From Streptomyces sp. SID12501 (lineage in GTDB: Bacteria > Actinomycetota > Actinomycetes > Streptomycetales > Streptomycetaceae), in the NCBI RefSeq assembly GCF_010550245.1, contig NZ_JAAGLU010000008.1:124001-188000 (forward strand): 64,000 bases of DNA. Reading direction: 5' to 3'. A program made the translations under genes and the position numbers. How positions within the stretch are numbered: position 1 is the first letter of the stretch; each line of letters begins with the position of its first letter. The notes under the pieces were generated by a model. That model was not told the origin of the DNA. It saw only the letters and a list, made by a program, of their open reading frames with translations, and made no database searches. Positions 45,191-54,123 of this stretch are shown one piece after another.

Positions 45191-46069
45191 CTACGGACCG
45201 ACCAGCAGAGCGGCCAACTCTCCTCGGCTGCACGACGCGTGCAGGTCACTGACCTGGCCGTCACCGACTTCGACGACTCGCCACACCCCGTCCGAGCGGA
45301 GGGCCACGTCGGTGGTGACGAACCGGCATCCCAGGCGCTGCACCGCAGGCCCGATACGGCCGAGGTCGGGTATCAGCACATGCTCGAACGGGCTGTCCGG
45401 GTGGGGTGTGAGCAACCTGGGTTCGCCATCCAGCCACCACACACGCACTTCAGCCGCAACGGACTCCGGCTTCGAGAACGTCTCGAAGCCGCGCAGAACG
45501 ACCCCACCGGCAAGAAAGTCCTCCTGCAGCTCCACGAAGCGCCGCACGACCCGTGTCAACCCCGCCGCGTCGGCGAGATCGGGGATGAAGCACGCCTGCT
45601 CCCACTCGTGCTTGCGGGATTTGACGTAGTCCTTCACGATTCCCGAGCCCGGCGGCAACGGCTCGGCGAGAACAGCCAGGTCTTCGGCGGCCAGGATCTC
45701 ACCGGGCTCTGTGGGACGCCACACGCTCGCGGGCGTGCTGTCGACGAACATCGGATACCAGCCCGGCAGTTCGTGAGCGGCCCGGTATTGCTCCGGAGCG
45801 ACGAGCAAGGGGGTACCGCGTCGGCTCAGCGCCTCGGCCAACGCGGCGTACCGATCGCCCGGAATCATCCAACCCCGGTACCAGACACTCCCCAGCCCAG
45901 TCGGTACGTGTGCAACAGCCTGTTCTGCGTCACCCTGCAGCAACGCATCATGGTCGACCAACCCCACCACCCCGCCACAGGCGCGCACCCTCTGTGCTTC
46001 CTGCGCGAAGTGTTGGTCCACGCGTCGTGGATTCAACGGATCACGGCAGTACAGGACAGGGGTCGGCAT
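45191..46069 (-). CDS. ATP-grasp domain protein (DUF4343-like)
   Basis: 292 residues from ATG 46069. ATP-grasp features: PLPPGSGIVKDYVKSRKHEWEQ with the ATP-binding Lys, GVVLRGFETFSKPESVAAEVRVWWLDGEP with the conserved Arg-Trp, and WRVVEVGDGQVSD near the end with the metal-binding Glu. The N-terminal VLYCRDPLNPRRVDQHFAQEAQRV is the usual pre-ATP-grasp fold. Members ligate carboxylates to amines, often in peptide modification. No precursor or other biosynthetic gene lies next to it, so the substrate is unknown. Confidence 0.85.
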   Translation of the reverse strand: MPTPVLYCRDPLNPRRVDQHFAQEAQRVRACGGVVGLVDHDALLQGDAEQAVAHVPTGLGSVWYRGWMIPGDRYAALAEALSRRGTPLLVAPEQYRAAHELPGWYPMFVDSTPASVWRPTEPGEILAAEDLAVLAEPLPPGSGIVKDYVKSRKHEWEQACFIPDLADAAGLTRVVRRFVELQEDFLAGGVVLRGFETFSKPESVAAEVRVWWLDGEPRLLTPHPDSPFEHVLIPDLGRIGPAVQRLGCRFVTTDVALRSDGVWRVVEVGDGQVSDLHASCSRGELAALLVGP

Positions 46070-46231
46070 GACTGACACGCTACGGAGTCTCCAGAACCTC
46101 GGGCCACTGATTTCGTGCTGCCAGGCGCGGCGACTTGCGAGGCGCGGAGAAACACCCGGTGTCACCCCGGCAAGACGGCACACCCGGAAGGAGATCCCGG
46201 TGCGAACGCCTGCGCAGTCACCTTCAGGCCC

Positions 46232-47221
46232 TCAGCACCCCGCCAGACGAGGCCGAGCCACCAGCAAGGTCTCCAGCAGGCCCGGGAGCCTACGTCCGAA
46301 GTCCGCAGGGAAGTCGTGCCCCAGGCCCGGGATGGTCTCCAGGGTGACGTCCGCGCCCGCGTCGACGAGCACCGCATGGGCGTCGTACACCTCGGGGGTG
46401 ACTTCGTCGTCCTGCTCCCCCACGAGCATCCGGCCGCGCACCGCACCCTGCGCGGCCCTCACGCGCCGGGCCTCGTCGAGGTGCGCCGGAGTGAGTGCCG
46501 GTCCCACCGCCAGGAATCCGGAGGGCCGTACCGCGACGTCGGATACGTCGGACAGCGCCCACAACAAGGCCACGCGACCACCCGCCGAGAAGCCCGCCGC
46601 CAGGAGTGGCAGGGAGGCGTCGGCCTCGTCCAGCTCTGCGAGGGCGGCGGTGATGTCCCGGATGCCGACGCCGATGTCGGGCCAGCTGCGGTAGAGCGGG
46701 GTCGAGCGCTGGGAGGAGTCGACGGCGACGAGGACGAAGCCCGCTTCCACCGCCGCCGCCCACTGTTCAGCTGCCAAGGCCGCGTCCTGATCGGCGCCGT
46801 GCAGGACGACCAGAACACCTCGGGGGGCGCCTTGCGGCCGTCGTACGACAGGAGGAAGAGGGACACCCGTGGCCGTCGCGTGCCGGGCCGTGGACTCGCG
46901 GAGCAGCGGGGCGAACCCCTCAAGGTCACGAACGTCGGCCAGGTCGTCGTCATCGACGAGGATCGCGGGACTCCACCAGGCGCCGTCGTCAAGAGCGGTG
47001 CGCAGCGCCGCCAGCGCGTCCTCGGCGCGCCCGGTGAGCGTCAGCAGGCAGGCCGCCAAGTGCGCGGTGTCCGCACGACGCGAAGGGATCCGGGGTGCCG
47101 CATCCTCCACTGCTTTCAGGGCATCGGCCAACCGCCCTTCGGCGTACAGCCGTGACACCGTCTCGTCGAGTGCGCGGTACAGCGCCTCCTGGGCCGCACG
47201 TGCTTGACCGTCCATCGACAC
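46232..47221 (-). CDS. Alpha/beta hydrolase with helical N-terminal domain
   Basis: 329 residues. The first ~100 are TPR-like helices (LYAEGRLADALKAVEDAAPRIP, LLTLTGRAEDALAALRTAL). The C-terminal dienelactone-hydrolase-like fold begins GVLVVLHGADQDAA and has the nucleophile elbow GFSAGGRVAL (Ser), the acid in MLVGEQDDEVTP and the His in IPGLGHDFP, so a full triad is present. Probable esterase/peptidase; substrate unknown. Confidence 0.85.
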   Translation of the reverse strand: MSMDGQARAAQEALYRALDETVSRLYAEGRLADALKAVEDAAPRIPSRRADTAHLAACLLTLTGRAEDALAALRTALDDGAWWSPAILVDDDDLADVRDLEGFAPLLRESTARHATATGVPLPPVVRRPQGAPRGVLVVLHGADQDAALAAEQWAAAVEAGFVLVAVDSSQRSTPLYRSWPDIGVGIRDITAALAELDEADASLPLLAAGFSAGGRVALLWALSDVSDVAVRPSGFLAVGPALTPAHLDEARRVRAAQGAVRGRMLVGEQDDEVTPEVYDAHAVLVDAGADVTLETIPGLGHDFPADFGRRLPGLLETLLVARPRLAGC

Positions 47222-47398
47222 ATCGAATCACAGCGTCGAGCGAGTGGTCGTCGGGCGAGGACAGGCACCCGCATTCCCTCGGCTTTCGGCCCCTCCAGCA
47301 GAGGCGACTCGGTCTCGCCCGGTTGGTGAACAGCGGGACGCTACATTCCAGATGGGCTATTGACCCGGGGTCCACCAACCAGGAAAGGGCAGTCGGCC

Positions 47399-48463
47399 AT
47401 GGTGCTCAAGGTGCGAGGCGTCGTGCTGCCCGAGCGGGAGCAGCGGACCTTCTGGATCGACCGGGGCCGGTTGTGGAACAAGCCGGTCCAGGGCGCGAGT
47501 TCGAATGGGGGTACGGAACTCGTCGTCGACGGGGGCTGGTTGCTGCCCGGCCTCGTCGATGCGCACACCCATCCTGGTGCGGAAGGCGTCGAGGACGCGT
47601 TCAGTGACGAGACGCTACGTCGGCACCTGACCGATCACCGGGACGCCGGCGTGCTCCTTGTGCGCACGCCGGGGTCCGCCGCCCGTGTCCCGGCCTGGGC
47701 GGACGACGACCCGGAGCTGCCGCGAGTTCGCTCGGCCGGGCGGTGGCTGGCCACGCCCGGCCGGTTCTTCCCCGGTTTCGGGCGGGACGTGAGCGAGGCG
47801 GGCCTGGTGGACGCCGCCGTCGAGGAGGTCAAGGCGTCCTCGGGGTGGTGCAAGGTCATCGGGGACTGGAAGTACAACGAGGCGGCGCTTCCGCTGGAGA
47901 TCCTCACCGCCGTCGTGGAGGCCGTGCACGCCGTCGGCGGCCGGGTCGCCGCGCACTGCCAGACCGCCGACGGTTGCCGCAACGCTGTGCTGGCCGGTGT
48001 CGACAGTCTGGAGCACGGGATGCATCTCGACCCCGTCCTGATCGACCGGATGGCGGCCCAAGGAACCGCGCTCGTCCCGACGTTGAGCGTTTTCGGCGCC
48101 GGTGCCGAGCGGCGTCGGGCCGCCGAGCCGAGCGCCGCCCGGGACTGGTGGCTGGCCGGATGGGAGGGCATGCTGCCCAGCGTCCGAGCGGCGTACGAAG
48201 CCGGTGTCACCGTCCTGGCCGGCACCGACAGCTTCCCGTGCGGGACCGTTGCCTCGGAGGTCGAGTGGCTGGTCCGGGCCGGCCTGCCGCCCGAAGCCGC
48301 GCTGGGCTCGGCATCGTGGTCGGCCCGCTCCTGGCTCGGACTGCCCGGCCTCACCGACGGAGCCTCCGCCGACCTCGTCGCCTACGACACCGACCCGACG
48401 CGGGACGCTTCCGCACTGGCGCACCCGAGCCGGATCATCTTGCGGGGTCGGGTCGTCGTCTGA
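47399..48463 (+). CDS. Amidohydrolase family protein
   Basis: 354-residue imidazolonepropionase/TIM-barrel amidohydrolase from ATG 47399, with AGGAAAGG upstream. Metal ligands are visible: LPGLVDAHTHPG (HxH), the Lys region VIGDWKYNEA, VAAHCQTADG, SLEHGMHLD and TVLAGTDSFPCG (Asp). The N-terminal and C-terminal strands (VLKVRGVVLPE and IILRGRVVV) form the small beta-sandwich. Cytosolic metallohydrolase of amides or cyclic ureides; substrate unknown. Confidence 0.9.
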   Translation: MVLKVRGVVLPEREQRTFWIDRGRLWNKPVQGASSNGGTELVVDGGWLLPGLVDAHTHPGAEGVEDAFSDETLRRHLTDHRDAGVLLVRTPGSAARVPAWADDDPELPRVRSAGRWLATPGRFFPGFGRDVSEAGLVDAAVEEVKASSGWCKVIGDWKYNEAALPLEILTAVVEAVHAVGGRVAAHCQTADGCRNAVLAGVDSLEHGMHLDPVLIDRMAAQGTALVPTLSVFGAGAERRRAAEPSAARDWWLAGWEGMLPSVRAAYEAGVTVLAGTDSFPCGTVASEVEWLVRAGLPPEAALGSASWSARSWLGLPGLTDGASADLVAYDTDPTRDASALAHPSRIILRGRVVV

Positions 48464-48523
48464 CGGACCGCGAACAGGCGTGAGCGGGAATGGGAGGCAG
48501 ACCACCTCGGTCGTGACTGCTGG

Positions 48524-49063
48524 TCAGCGGGTGACGCGGATCATCACCGCGAGAACCGGCGAGGCCGCAGAAGGCCGGCTCTGCCCGATGTCCTCGTACC
48601 CCCACGACCGGTAGAGCGCTTGTACCTTCCCGTCTCCGGCCGCCGGGTTGACCATGAGCGTCACTTGCAGTTCGTCGCGTGTGGCAAGGAAGGCGTCATG
48701 GATGCGCCGCGCGGTCCCCGTTCCCCGCCACTGGGCGCGTACGCCGATCTCCTTCAGAGCCACGACCGGACGCTCCGTGTACTGAGCCATCGGCCCTGGG
48801 ACGGTTCGCTGCCAGTACCGGTCCCCGTGCTCGATCGTGTTGCCGTAGACGTAGCCGATCGGGTGCCCGCCCGCATAGGCGAGCACAGCCCCGAAACCTG
48901 GCTCGGCGGCGTGCCGGTCCAAACGCTCGCCGAACGCGGTGACCGCATAGTTCGGCAGGTGGAGCAACGGGGCACGCACGTCGGCGTACACGTCGAGGAG
49001 ATCACCGCGGACGGTGTCGAGGGTGGTGAAGGTGCGCAGTTCGATGGCGGGCGCCGTGGTCAT
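48524..49063 (-). CDS. GNAT N-acetyltransferase
   Basis: 179 residues. The acetyl-CoA motif A is VVALKEIGVRAQWRGTGTARRIHDAFLA, with the Q/RxxGxG/A pyrophosphate loop, and LMVNPAAGDGKVQALYRSWGYEDIGQS is motif B. Start ATG 49063 overlaps the regulator's TGA as ATGA, so the two are translated together. Acceptor unknown. Confidence 0.9.
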   Translation of the reverse strand: MTTAPAIELRTFTTLDTVRGDLLDVYADVRAPLLHLPNYAVTAFGERLDRHAAEPGFGAVLAYAGGHPIGYVYGNTIEHGDRYWQRTVPGPMAQYTERPVVALKEIGVRAQWRGTGTARRIHDAFLATRDELQVTLMVNPAAGDGKVQALYRSWGYEDIGQSRPSAASPVLAVMIRVTR

Positions 49064-50346
49064 GCAGCCATCTTCCAGTCGGCGGCGTGCTCGGTCCAGG
49101 TCTGCATAGTGGTGGTGCCCGGCGCGGTTGCGCGTAGCGCGGCCCCGAACTCTTGCAACATGCGTGCCACCCGGGCGTGTTGGGTGGCGGCATCAGCGGG
49201 GACCCTCATCGCGGTGGCCGTGGCGGCGTCGACATCACCCTGGGCAAGCTGGGCGTGAGCGAGCCGGGTGGTCGTGATGGCCCGGGAGCGGACCATGTGG
49301 GGCCTGAGGGCGGACAGGCAGCGGTGGGCGTGGAACTCGGCGGTCGGGTAGTCACCGAGCACCAAGTGCGCCGACAGTGCCAACGAATCCAGCTCGGCCT
49401 GGTCGTAGAAGGCGAGCATCCACACCGGCCGGTAGTCGGACGGGTCTGCGCGCAGCATGGCGTCCTGCGCCTGCTCGAACGCCCGGCGGGTGCCGGTGCG
49501 GTCCTGCGACGCCCCGTGAATAGCCGCCTGGCGAGCCAGACCCAGGGACGCAAACAGCGGGTCGCGACGCGTGATGTGCAGGTTGCGGGCAACATCGTTG
49601 GCGGCGAACGCCTCGGCAGGCCGCCCCATGTGTCGGTACATCGTCCCCGCGTGACTCCAGATCCGGAATTTGATCGCCTGATCGCCGGACATCTCAGCAA
49701 GGGCCTGAGCCTCGCGCATGTGCGTCTTCGCGTCGCCGTAGCGGCGACCGTCGATCGCCGCCCACATGGCCGAGGAGCGGAACGCCGCAGCGGAGGCGTA
49801 GAGGCTGCTGCGTACGCGCTGGCTGGCGCTGCCGGCGTTCTGGAGGTTCAGCGCCTCGTCGGCAAGTGCGGCGGCACGCTGCTCAATGCCGAGCTGTCCG
49901 CCGTGGCGGTGGTCGCTCGCGATGATCTCGCCGAATCGCTGCTGTAGGCGGTCGACGTCCCCCATGCCGATACGGCGAGGTGCTCCGGTGCCGGGCGCGG
50001 CTGCTGCGGCGGCGGCAGCGGCAGCGGCGATGCCACCTACGAGGGTACGGCGGTTCATGTCCAGGTCCTCCTGCGATGCGGCGGGGATGCACCGGGTCCG
50101 GCCCCGTGGCACGAACCCTAAAGCCGTGGCGTGCAGGCCGGTGACGTCCTCAAGCGCCTTGCGAGTAGCCGACTTGGGCCACCGCACCCGGCCTGCCTTC
50201 CAGGAACGGATCGATGATCCGTCGAGGCCGCCGGTCCGCCCGGTCAGCCGCTCCACGGCCGTATTAACCGCGTCAGCAAGGGAGTTGGAGCTGTAACCGT
50301 GCTCGTTCATCCACGCCTCAAGAGCGGTGTTCCGCGTGATGCCCAT
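49060..50346 (-). CDS. XRE-type regulator with TPR domain
   Basis: 428 residues. The N-terminal domain (LADAVNTAVERLTGRTGGLDGSSIRSWKAGRVRWPK) is a degenerate XRE helix-turn-helix. A central run of about 12 alanines (MNRRTLVGGIAAAA...) separates it from a TPR-like C-terminal half (e.g. SHAGTMYRHMGRPAEAFAANDVA, ARQAAIHGASQDRTGTRRAF). This layout is typical of Streptomyces NsdA-like regulators, many of which restrain secondary metabolism. It is divergent from the radical-SAM run at 50580, which it may control, and is coupled to the GNAT gene. Confidence 0.87.
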   Translation of the reverse strand: MGITRNTALEAWMNEHGYSSNSLADAVNTAVERLTGRTGGLDGSSIRSWKAGRVRWPKSATRKALEDVTGLHATALGFVPRGRTRCIPAASQEDLDMNRRTLVGGIAAAAAAAAAAAPGTGAPRRIGMGDVDRLQQRFGEIIASDHRHGGQLGIEQRAAALADEALNLQNAGSASQRVRSSLYASAAAFRSSAMWAAIDGRRYGDAKTHMREAQALAEMSGDQAIKFRIWSHAGTMYRHMGRPAEAFAANDVARNLHITRRDPLFASLGLARQAAIHGASQDRTGTRRAFEQAQDAMLRADPSDYRPVWMLAFYDQAELDSLALSAHLVLGDYPTAEFHAHRCLSALRPHMVRSRAITTTRLAHAQLAQGDVDAATATAMRVPADAATQHARVARMLQEFGAALRATAPGTTTMQTWTEHAADWKMAA

Positions 50347-50579
50347 CTACGCACCGTAGCCTCACGGCCCACCACTCACCAGGCAAAGACAAGGTCAAAT
50401 CACCCTAGGCTTCTCCGTCGGTCGCTCACCTGACCACCCTAACCGGCTTGCTACGAACGGCAGTTGTCTGGTTACTGGCTGCTCCACCCCGAGTGTGGGC
50501 AGCTGTTGACGGCCCGGTCCGCCGCTGATTCCGCCGAGGAAGCGAACCGGGCGCCGTGACAACGACAAAGGCTCCGCCA
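50347..50579. promoter_or_regulatory. Divergent promoter region
   Basis: 233 bp between the XRE-TPR regulator and the HATPase gene, with AAGGTCAAATCACCCTA (50391-50407) as the most promoter-like AT-rich tract. No clear palindrome. Confidence 0.35.
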
Positions 50580-51026
50580 ATGACGAGTCTCCCGACGCCA
50601 GTTCAGGCCGCCCCGACCGGGCACCCGGCCTACAGCCAGACCTTCCCGTGCGAGCCGGCGACTGCCGCGATAGGCCGCAGGCTCGTCCGTGACGCCCTCG
50701 CCGTATGGCACCTGACCGACTTCGCAGACCCCGCCGAGCTGATCATCTCGGAGCTGATCGCGAACGCCGCCAGGCACACCCCCTGCCAGTCGATTCGTCT
50801 CCTCGTCCAACGGCCGACTACGACACGGGTGCGCGTCGGCGTGGTGGACCGGGCGCCCTCGCGCCTGCCGGTGCTCGGCTCGGTCGATGTCGGCGGCGAG
50901 TCCGGCCGCGGCCTGCTCCTGATCGAGGGGCTCGCGGACCGCTGGGGTTACGACCTGCGGGGCTCCGGCAGACGCCCATGGGGCAAAGAGGTGTGGGCCG
51001 AATTCCGCACCGGGGCCGGCCAGTGA
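50580..51026 (+). CDS. ATP-binding protein, HATPase_c (anti-sigma-factor-like)
   Basis: 148 residues from ATG 50580; GTG 50556 is an alternative start. Single GHKL ATPase domain of the RsbW/SpoIIAB-like type: N-box LIISELIANAARHT, then VRVGVVDRAPSRLP, G-box GGESGRGLLLIEGLADRWG, and a C-terminal GKEVWAEF. Free-standing versions like this are abundant in Streptomyces as putative anti-sigma factors or regulator kinases. It opens the run of same-strand genes toward 54567. Confidence 0.88.
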   Translation: MTSLPTPVQAAPTGHPAYSQTFPCEPATAAIGRRLVRDALAVWHLTDFADPAELIISELIANAARHTPCQSIRLLVQRPTTTRVRVGVVDRAPSRLPVLGSVDVGGESGRGLLLIEGLADRWGYDLRGSGRRPWGKEVWAEFRTGAGQ

Positions 51027-51171
51027 CCGTGCAACGCCCGTTCAGGCCGCGGCATGGTCCCGCACCCAGGAGGGCCGTGACGAGCCCCCCCACCGTCACC
51101 AGGGTGGTTGCCCGTCTCTGACCAGGGCGCCTACCAACCCAGAAATGCGACTACGGAAGGAGCACCACTTC

Positions 51172-52188
51172 ATGACCATTCCGCTGCCGAAGACCGAGGT
51201 GGACTGGACCGCGCTGCGGAACTTCGCCATGCTGCGCGGTCAGCTCAGGGTCTCCCTGACCCCGGCATGCAATGAGCAGTGCTGGTTCTGCCACAACGAG
51301 GGGGATGTCCCTCCACCCTTCACGCGCCTGTACCGCGATGTACTTCCCCGCAAGCGGGAGATGACAGCCGAGGACTTCCTGAACGTCCTGGGCGGCCTGA
51401 TGGGTGCGGGGCTCAAGCGGGTGTATTTCACCGGCGGGGAGCCTCTCATGTCGCCCCTGGCCCAGCCGGTCCTCACCCAACTCCCCGAGCATGGCCCGGA
51501 CACGACGTACACCTTGATCACGAACGGAACCCTTGTCCGCAGGCATCAGAAATGGCTCTCCATGACCGCCCTGGACAAGGTGAAGGTCTCCCTCCACTAC
51601 TTCTCGGACGAGTCGCTGAAGGCAATCGCGAATACCCGGATCGGTATCGCGACCATCGTCGACGGGATCGAGGCGGCCCGCGAGATGTTCGATCGAGTAG
51701 AGCTGAACACGCTCGTACAGCGGGAGAACGAACACGAGCTACGCGAGATCCTGGCCTTCGCTCTCGACCGGCGCATGCCCGTGCAGTTCATCGAGCTGGT
51801 GGACACTGACTTCAACGTCGGCCGGAAGGGCTCCGCGATCGGTGCCCGGGGCATCATCGATCACCTGCGTACCCTGACCAGCGACGAAGAGGTCGAGATC
51901 TCCGGCGTCGGGCAGGGGCGGCGGATCTTTCGCATCGACGGCATCGAGATCGACGTCATCCACCGCGAGCTCGGGCGCCATCACGTCGGCCAGTGCGGCA
52001 CCTGCCCCGTCAAGCCCAAGTGCGTGGAAGGGTTCTGGTCCCTTCGTGTCGACCACGCCGGCGGAATCCAACCCTGCCTGCTGCGGGACGACCTCCGCAT
52101 GGACATCCGGCCCCTGCTGGCTGATCCGGGGCAGATCCCCGCGACCGTGGCCCGGCACATCTCCGCGTTCACCGAGGGCACCCTGTGA
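51172..52188 (+). CDS. Radical SAM enzyme, MoaA-like
   Basis: 338 residues from ATG 51172 (AAGGAG upstream). The [4Fe-4S]/SAM cluster motif is C33-x3-C37-x2-C40 (CNEQCWFC), with FTGGEPL as the SAM-binding GGE. The C-terminal part (CGTCPVKPKC ... LRVDHAGGIQPCLLRDDL) resembles the auxiliary-cluster tail of GTP 3',8-cyclase MoaA, but the Cys spacing differs. MoaA-like enzymes act on GTP or other nucleotides, and relatives work in nucleoside-antibiotic pathways. Its stop overlaps the next start (GTGA, 52185-52188). Confidence 0.9.
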   Translation: MTIPLPKTEVDWTALRNFAMLRGQLRVSLTPACNEQCWFCHNEGDVPPPFTRLYRDVLPRKREMTAEDFLNVLGGLMGAGLKRVYFTGGEPLMSPLAQPVLTQLPEHGPDTTYTLITNGTLVRRHQKWLSMTALDKVKVSLHYFSDESLKAIANTRIGIATIVDGIEAAREMFDRVELNTLVQRENEHELREILAFALDRRMPVQFIELVDTDFNVGRKGSAIGARGIIDHLRTLTSDEEVEISGVGQGRRIFRIDGIEIDVIHRELGRHHVGQCGTCPVKPKCVEGFWSLRVDHAGGIQPCLLRDDLRMDIRPLLADPGQIPATVARHISAFTEGTL

Positions 52189-52823
52189 CCGCCGCCCTGC
52201 GCACCCCGTACACGCCCGGGACTGAGCGACGCCAGGGACCTTTCCTGGTCCTGGAAGGCGTTTCAGGGGTCGGGAAGTCGACGCTCGCCCGTCTGTTGGT
52301 CAAGCGGCTCGGCGCCACGGCGATCCACACCCTCACCGATCCGCACACCGGGTGGTCCGGCACGGTCAACCGGGAGCTTCGGCCGCTTCCGCAGTTCGCC
52401 TTCTACCTCTCCGGTCTCCTGCATGTCTCCGACGTCGTACGGCAGTCCCTCAGCGTGGGGCCCGTGGTCGCGGACCGGTACGTCGTCTCGGTCATGGCCT
52501 GCCACGCCGCCGTCAACCGCGTCGGCCTGGGCCAGGTGAGAGAACTGATCGCCCCGTTCCTGCCATACCTCGTGGCGCCTGACGCCACCTTCCACCTGAT
52601 CAGCTCCGACAACTCGTTGAAGGAGCGAATGGGCACCAAGAAGGACGTAAAACAGGACGACACCGACCTGTTCGACGTCCCCGGACGCCTTGCCAGGCTC
52701 CGGGAGAACTTCCACGCCGTCGCCGACGAGGAACCCAGCGCGGTCACTCTCACCACGGATGGTCGCAGCCCGGACGACCTGGCCGGGATCATCGTCGAGT
52801 ACCTGGAGGACAGGCGTGCTTAA
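52185..52823 (+). CDS. Thymidylate-kinase-like P-loop kinase
   Basis: 212 residues. P-loop GVSGVGKST at 25-33, the DRY-like VVADRYVVSVMACHAAV, and a lid-like SSDNSLKERMGTKKDVKQDD. The fold and motifs fit thymidylate kinase/dTMP-kinase-like enzymes, but the sequence is atypical, and a housekeeping dTMP kinase is expected elsewhere. The GTG start overlaps the radical SAM stop, so translational coupling is likely. It probably phosphorylates a nucleotide or similar pathway intermediate. Confidence 0.87.
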   Translation: MTAALRTPYTPGTERRQGPFLVLEGVSGVGKSTLARLLVKRLGATAIHTLTDPHTGWSGTVNRELRPLPQFAFYLSGLLHVSDVVRQSLSVGPVVADRYVVSVMACHAAVNRVGLGQVRELIAPFLPYLVAPDATFHLISSDNSLKERMGTKKDVKQDDTDLFDVPGRLARLRENFHAVADEEPSAVTLTTDGRSPDDLAGIIVEYLEDRRA

Positions 52824-53313
52824 TCCGATCGACAGCGACGCCGTCATCCGTGACGGCCGTATCGCCGGTGCGTTCCCGGGAGAGATCCACGAGGGTGTGG
52901 CCTGGTGGATCGCCGCCTGTTTCGTCGTGATCAGCCGGGCCCGTCAGTTGGCCGTGGCCCACGACGACCATCCCGCCACGGCCGAGTTCCATCGGCGGTT
53001 CTGCCAGGGGGCCATCAATGCCGAGCACTGGGCTTGCCAGGTATCCAGCCTCGGTGCAGCCGACGAAGCCCAGCTCCTGCACGCCATGAAGGAACTCGGG
53101 GGTGTACCCGGAGCCCTGCTGACCACGGCCGACAACGACGGCCGGCAGACGGTCACGATCCGCCTCTACGACGGGGACGGTCAGCCCGTCGTAGAGGACA
53201 CCGGTCTGGCCAGGCTGCGAAAGATGATCGCCTCCGACCGGATTCCCATTCCGGTGAATGACCAGGCCAAGGGGCGAATCACCGAACGCCACGACCTGGT
53301 GGAGGCGCTGTGA
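52816..53313 (+). CDS. Phosphohexomutase-like protein lacking the catalytic serine
   Basis: 165 residues from GTG 52816, after CTGGAGGA, overlapping the kinase stop by 8 nt. It resembles only the first domain of phosphomannomutase/phosphoglucomutase: DAVIRDGRIAGAFPGEIHEGVAWWIAACF corresponds to the GIRG...P segment, and ELGGVPGALLTTADNDGRQTVTIRLYDGDGQPV to the catalytic-loop strand. The TASHNP active-site serine is TTADN here and the other three domains are absent, so isomerase activity is unlikely. It may bind a phosphosugar or act as a partner protein. Recognition is by pattern and is tentative. Confidence 0.68.
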   Translation: MLNPIDSDAVIRDGRIAGAFPGEIHEGVAWWIAACFVVISRARQLAVAHDDHPATAEFHRRFCQGAINAEHWACQVSSLGAADEAQLLHAMKELGGVPGALLTTADNDGRQTVTIRLYDGDGQPVVEDTGLARLRKMIASDRIPIPVNDQAKGRITERHDLVEAL

Positions 53314-54104
53314 TCGACGCCGCCGAGGTCATCCGGAGCCAAACCAGCATTCTGTTCGTCACTCTGGACTCGCTGCGCCATGACGTCGCCCGCGCAGCGT
53401 TGCACGCCGGTCAGACACCGCACCTGGCCAAGATCCTTCCGGGCGGGGCGTGGGAGGAACGGCGTACGCCCGGCACCTTCACTCTCCCCGCGCACATCGC
53501 CTTCTTCTCCGGCTTCCTTCCCAAGCTCCCCCAGCCCGTACAGCCGCCACGGCTGTGGGAGTGCCGCCCTCCCGCGTTCAAGACCGTTGATCCGAGCACG
53601 TTCGTCTTCGACGCGCCGAACCTCCTCACTGGGCTCTCCCAGTACGGATACCGCACCGTGTGCATCGGCGGCGTCACCTACTTCTCGAGGGAGACACCGC
53701 TCGGATCGGTGCTGCCCGACATGTTCGACGAGGACCACTGGCGGCCCGAGTTCTGCTCCCCGGAGCCCGACTCCACCCGCCACCAGGTCGACCACGCCCT
53801 GACCACCGCCGAGCAATACGCCAACCGTCCCCTGTTCCTGTTCGTCAACGTCTCAGCCACCCATGTCCCTCACGGTCACCACACCGGCGAAAGTGTCGAC
53901 TCCTGGCAGTCCCAGGCCGCTGCGCTCGCGTACGCGGACGAACACCTCGGCCGCTTGGTCGACGGCCTCACCAGCAAGAAGAAATGGCTGATCATCATGT
54001 GCGCCGACCACGGCGACGCATTCGGTGAAGACGGCTACCACGGCCGCGGCATCGCTCACCCAACGGTCCTGAACGTGCCGTTCGCGGTCTGGCTGTCACA
54101 GTAG
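53310..54104 (+). CDS. STM4013/SEN3800-like hydrolase (alkaline phosphatase/sulfatase fold)
   Basis: 264 residues from GTG 53310 (overlap GTGA with the previous stop). It opens SILFVTLDSLRHDVARAALHAGQTPHLAKILPGGAWEERR, very like the STM4013 group. Metal-binding Asp20 and Thr58 (TFTLPAH) replace the sulfatase Cys/Ser, and the second site reads CADHGDAFGEDGYHGRG. Thr at the nucleophile position points to phosphodiesterase or phosphotransfer activity rather than sulfate ester cleavage. In enteric bacteria STM4013 sits with two radical SAM proteins and an ATP-grasp protein; here it follows a radical SAM gene as well. Confidence 0.83.
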   Translation: MIDAAEVIRSQTSILFVTLDSLRHDVARAALHAGQTPHLAKILPGGAWEERRTPGTFTLPAHIAFFSGFLPKLPQPVQPPRLWECRPPAFKTVDPSTFVFDAPNLLTGLSQYGYRTVCIGGVTYFSRETPLGSVLPDMFDEDHWRPEFCSPEPDSTRHQVDHALTTAEQYANRPLFLFVNVSATHVPHGHHTGESVDSWQSQAAALAYADEHLGRLVDGLTSKKKWLIIMCADHGDAFGEDGYHGRGIAHPTVLNVPFAVWLSQ

Positions 54105-54123
54105 GCCGCTACGCTCCCGGGCC

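Noticed and set aside
45191..48463. Ribosomal peptide cluster around ATP-grasp, hydrolase and amidohydrolase
   Set aside because: Genes are on different strands with ordinary gaps, and no precursor peptide or transporter is visible.
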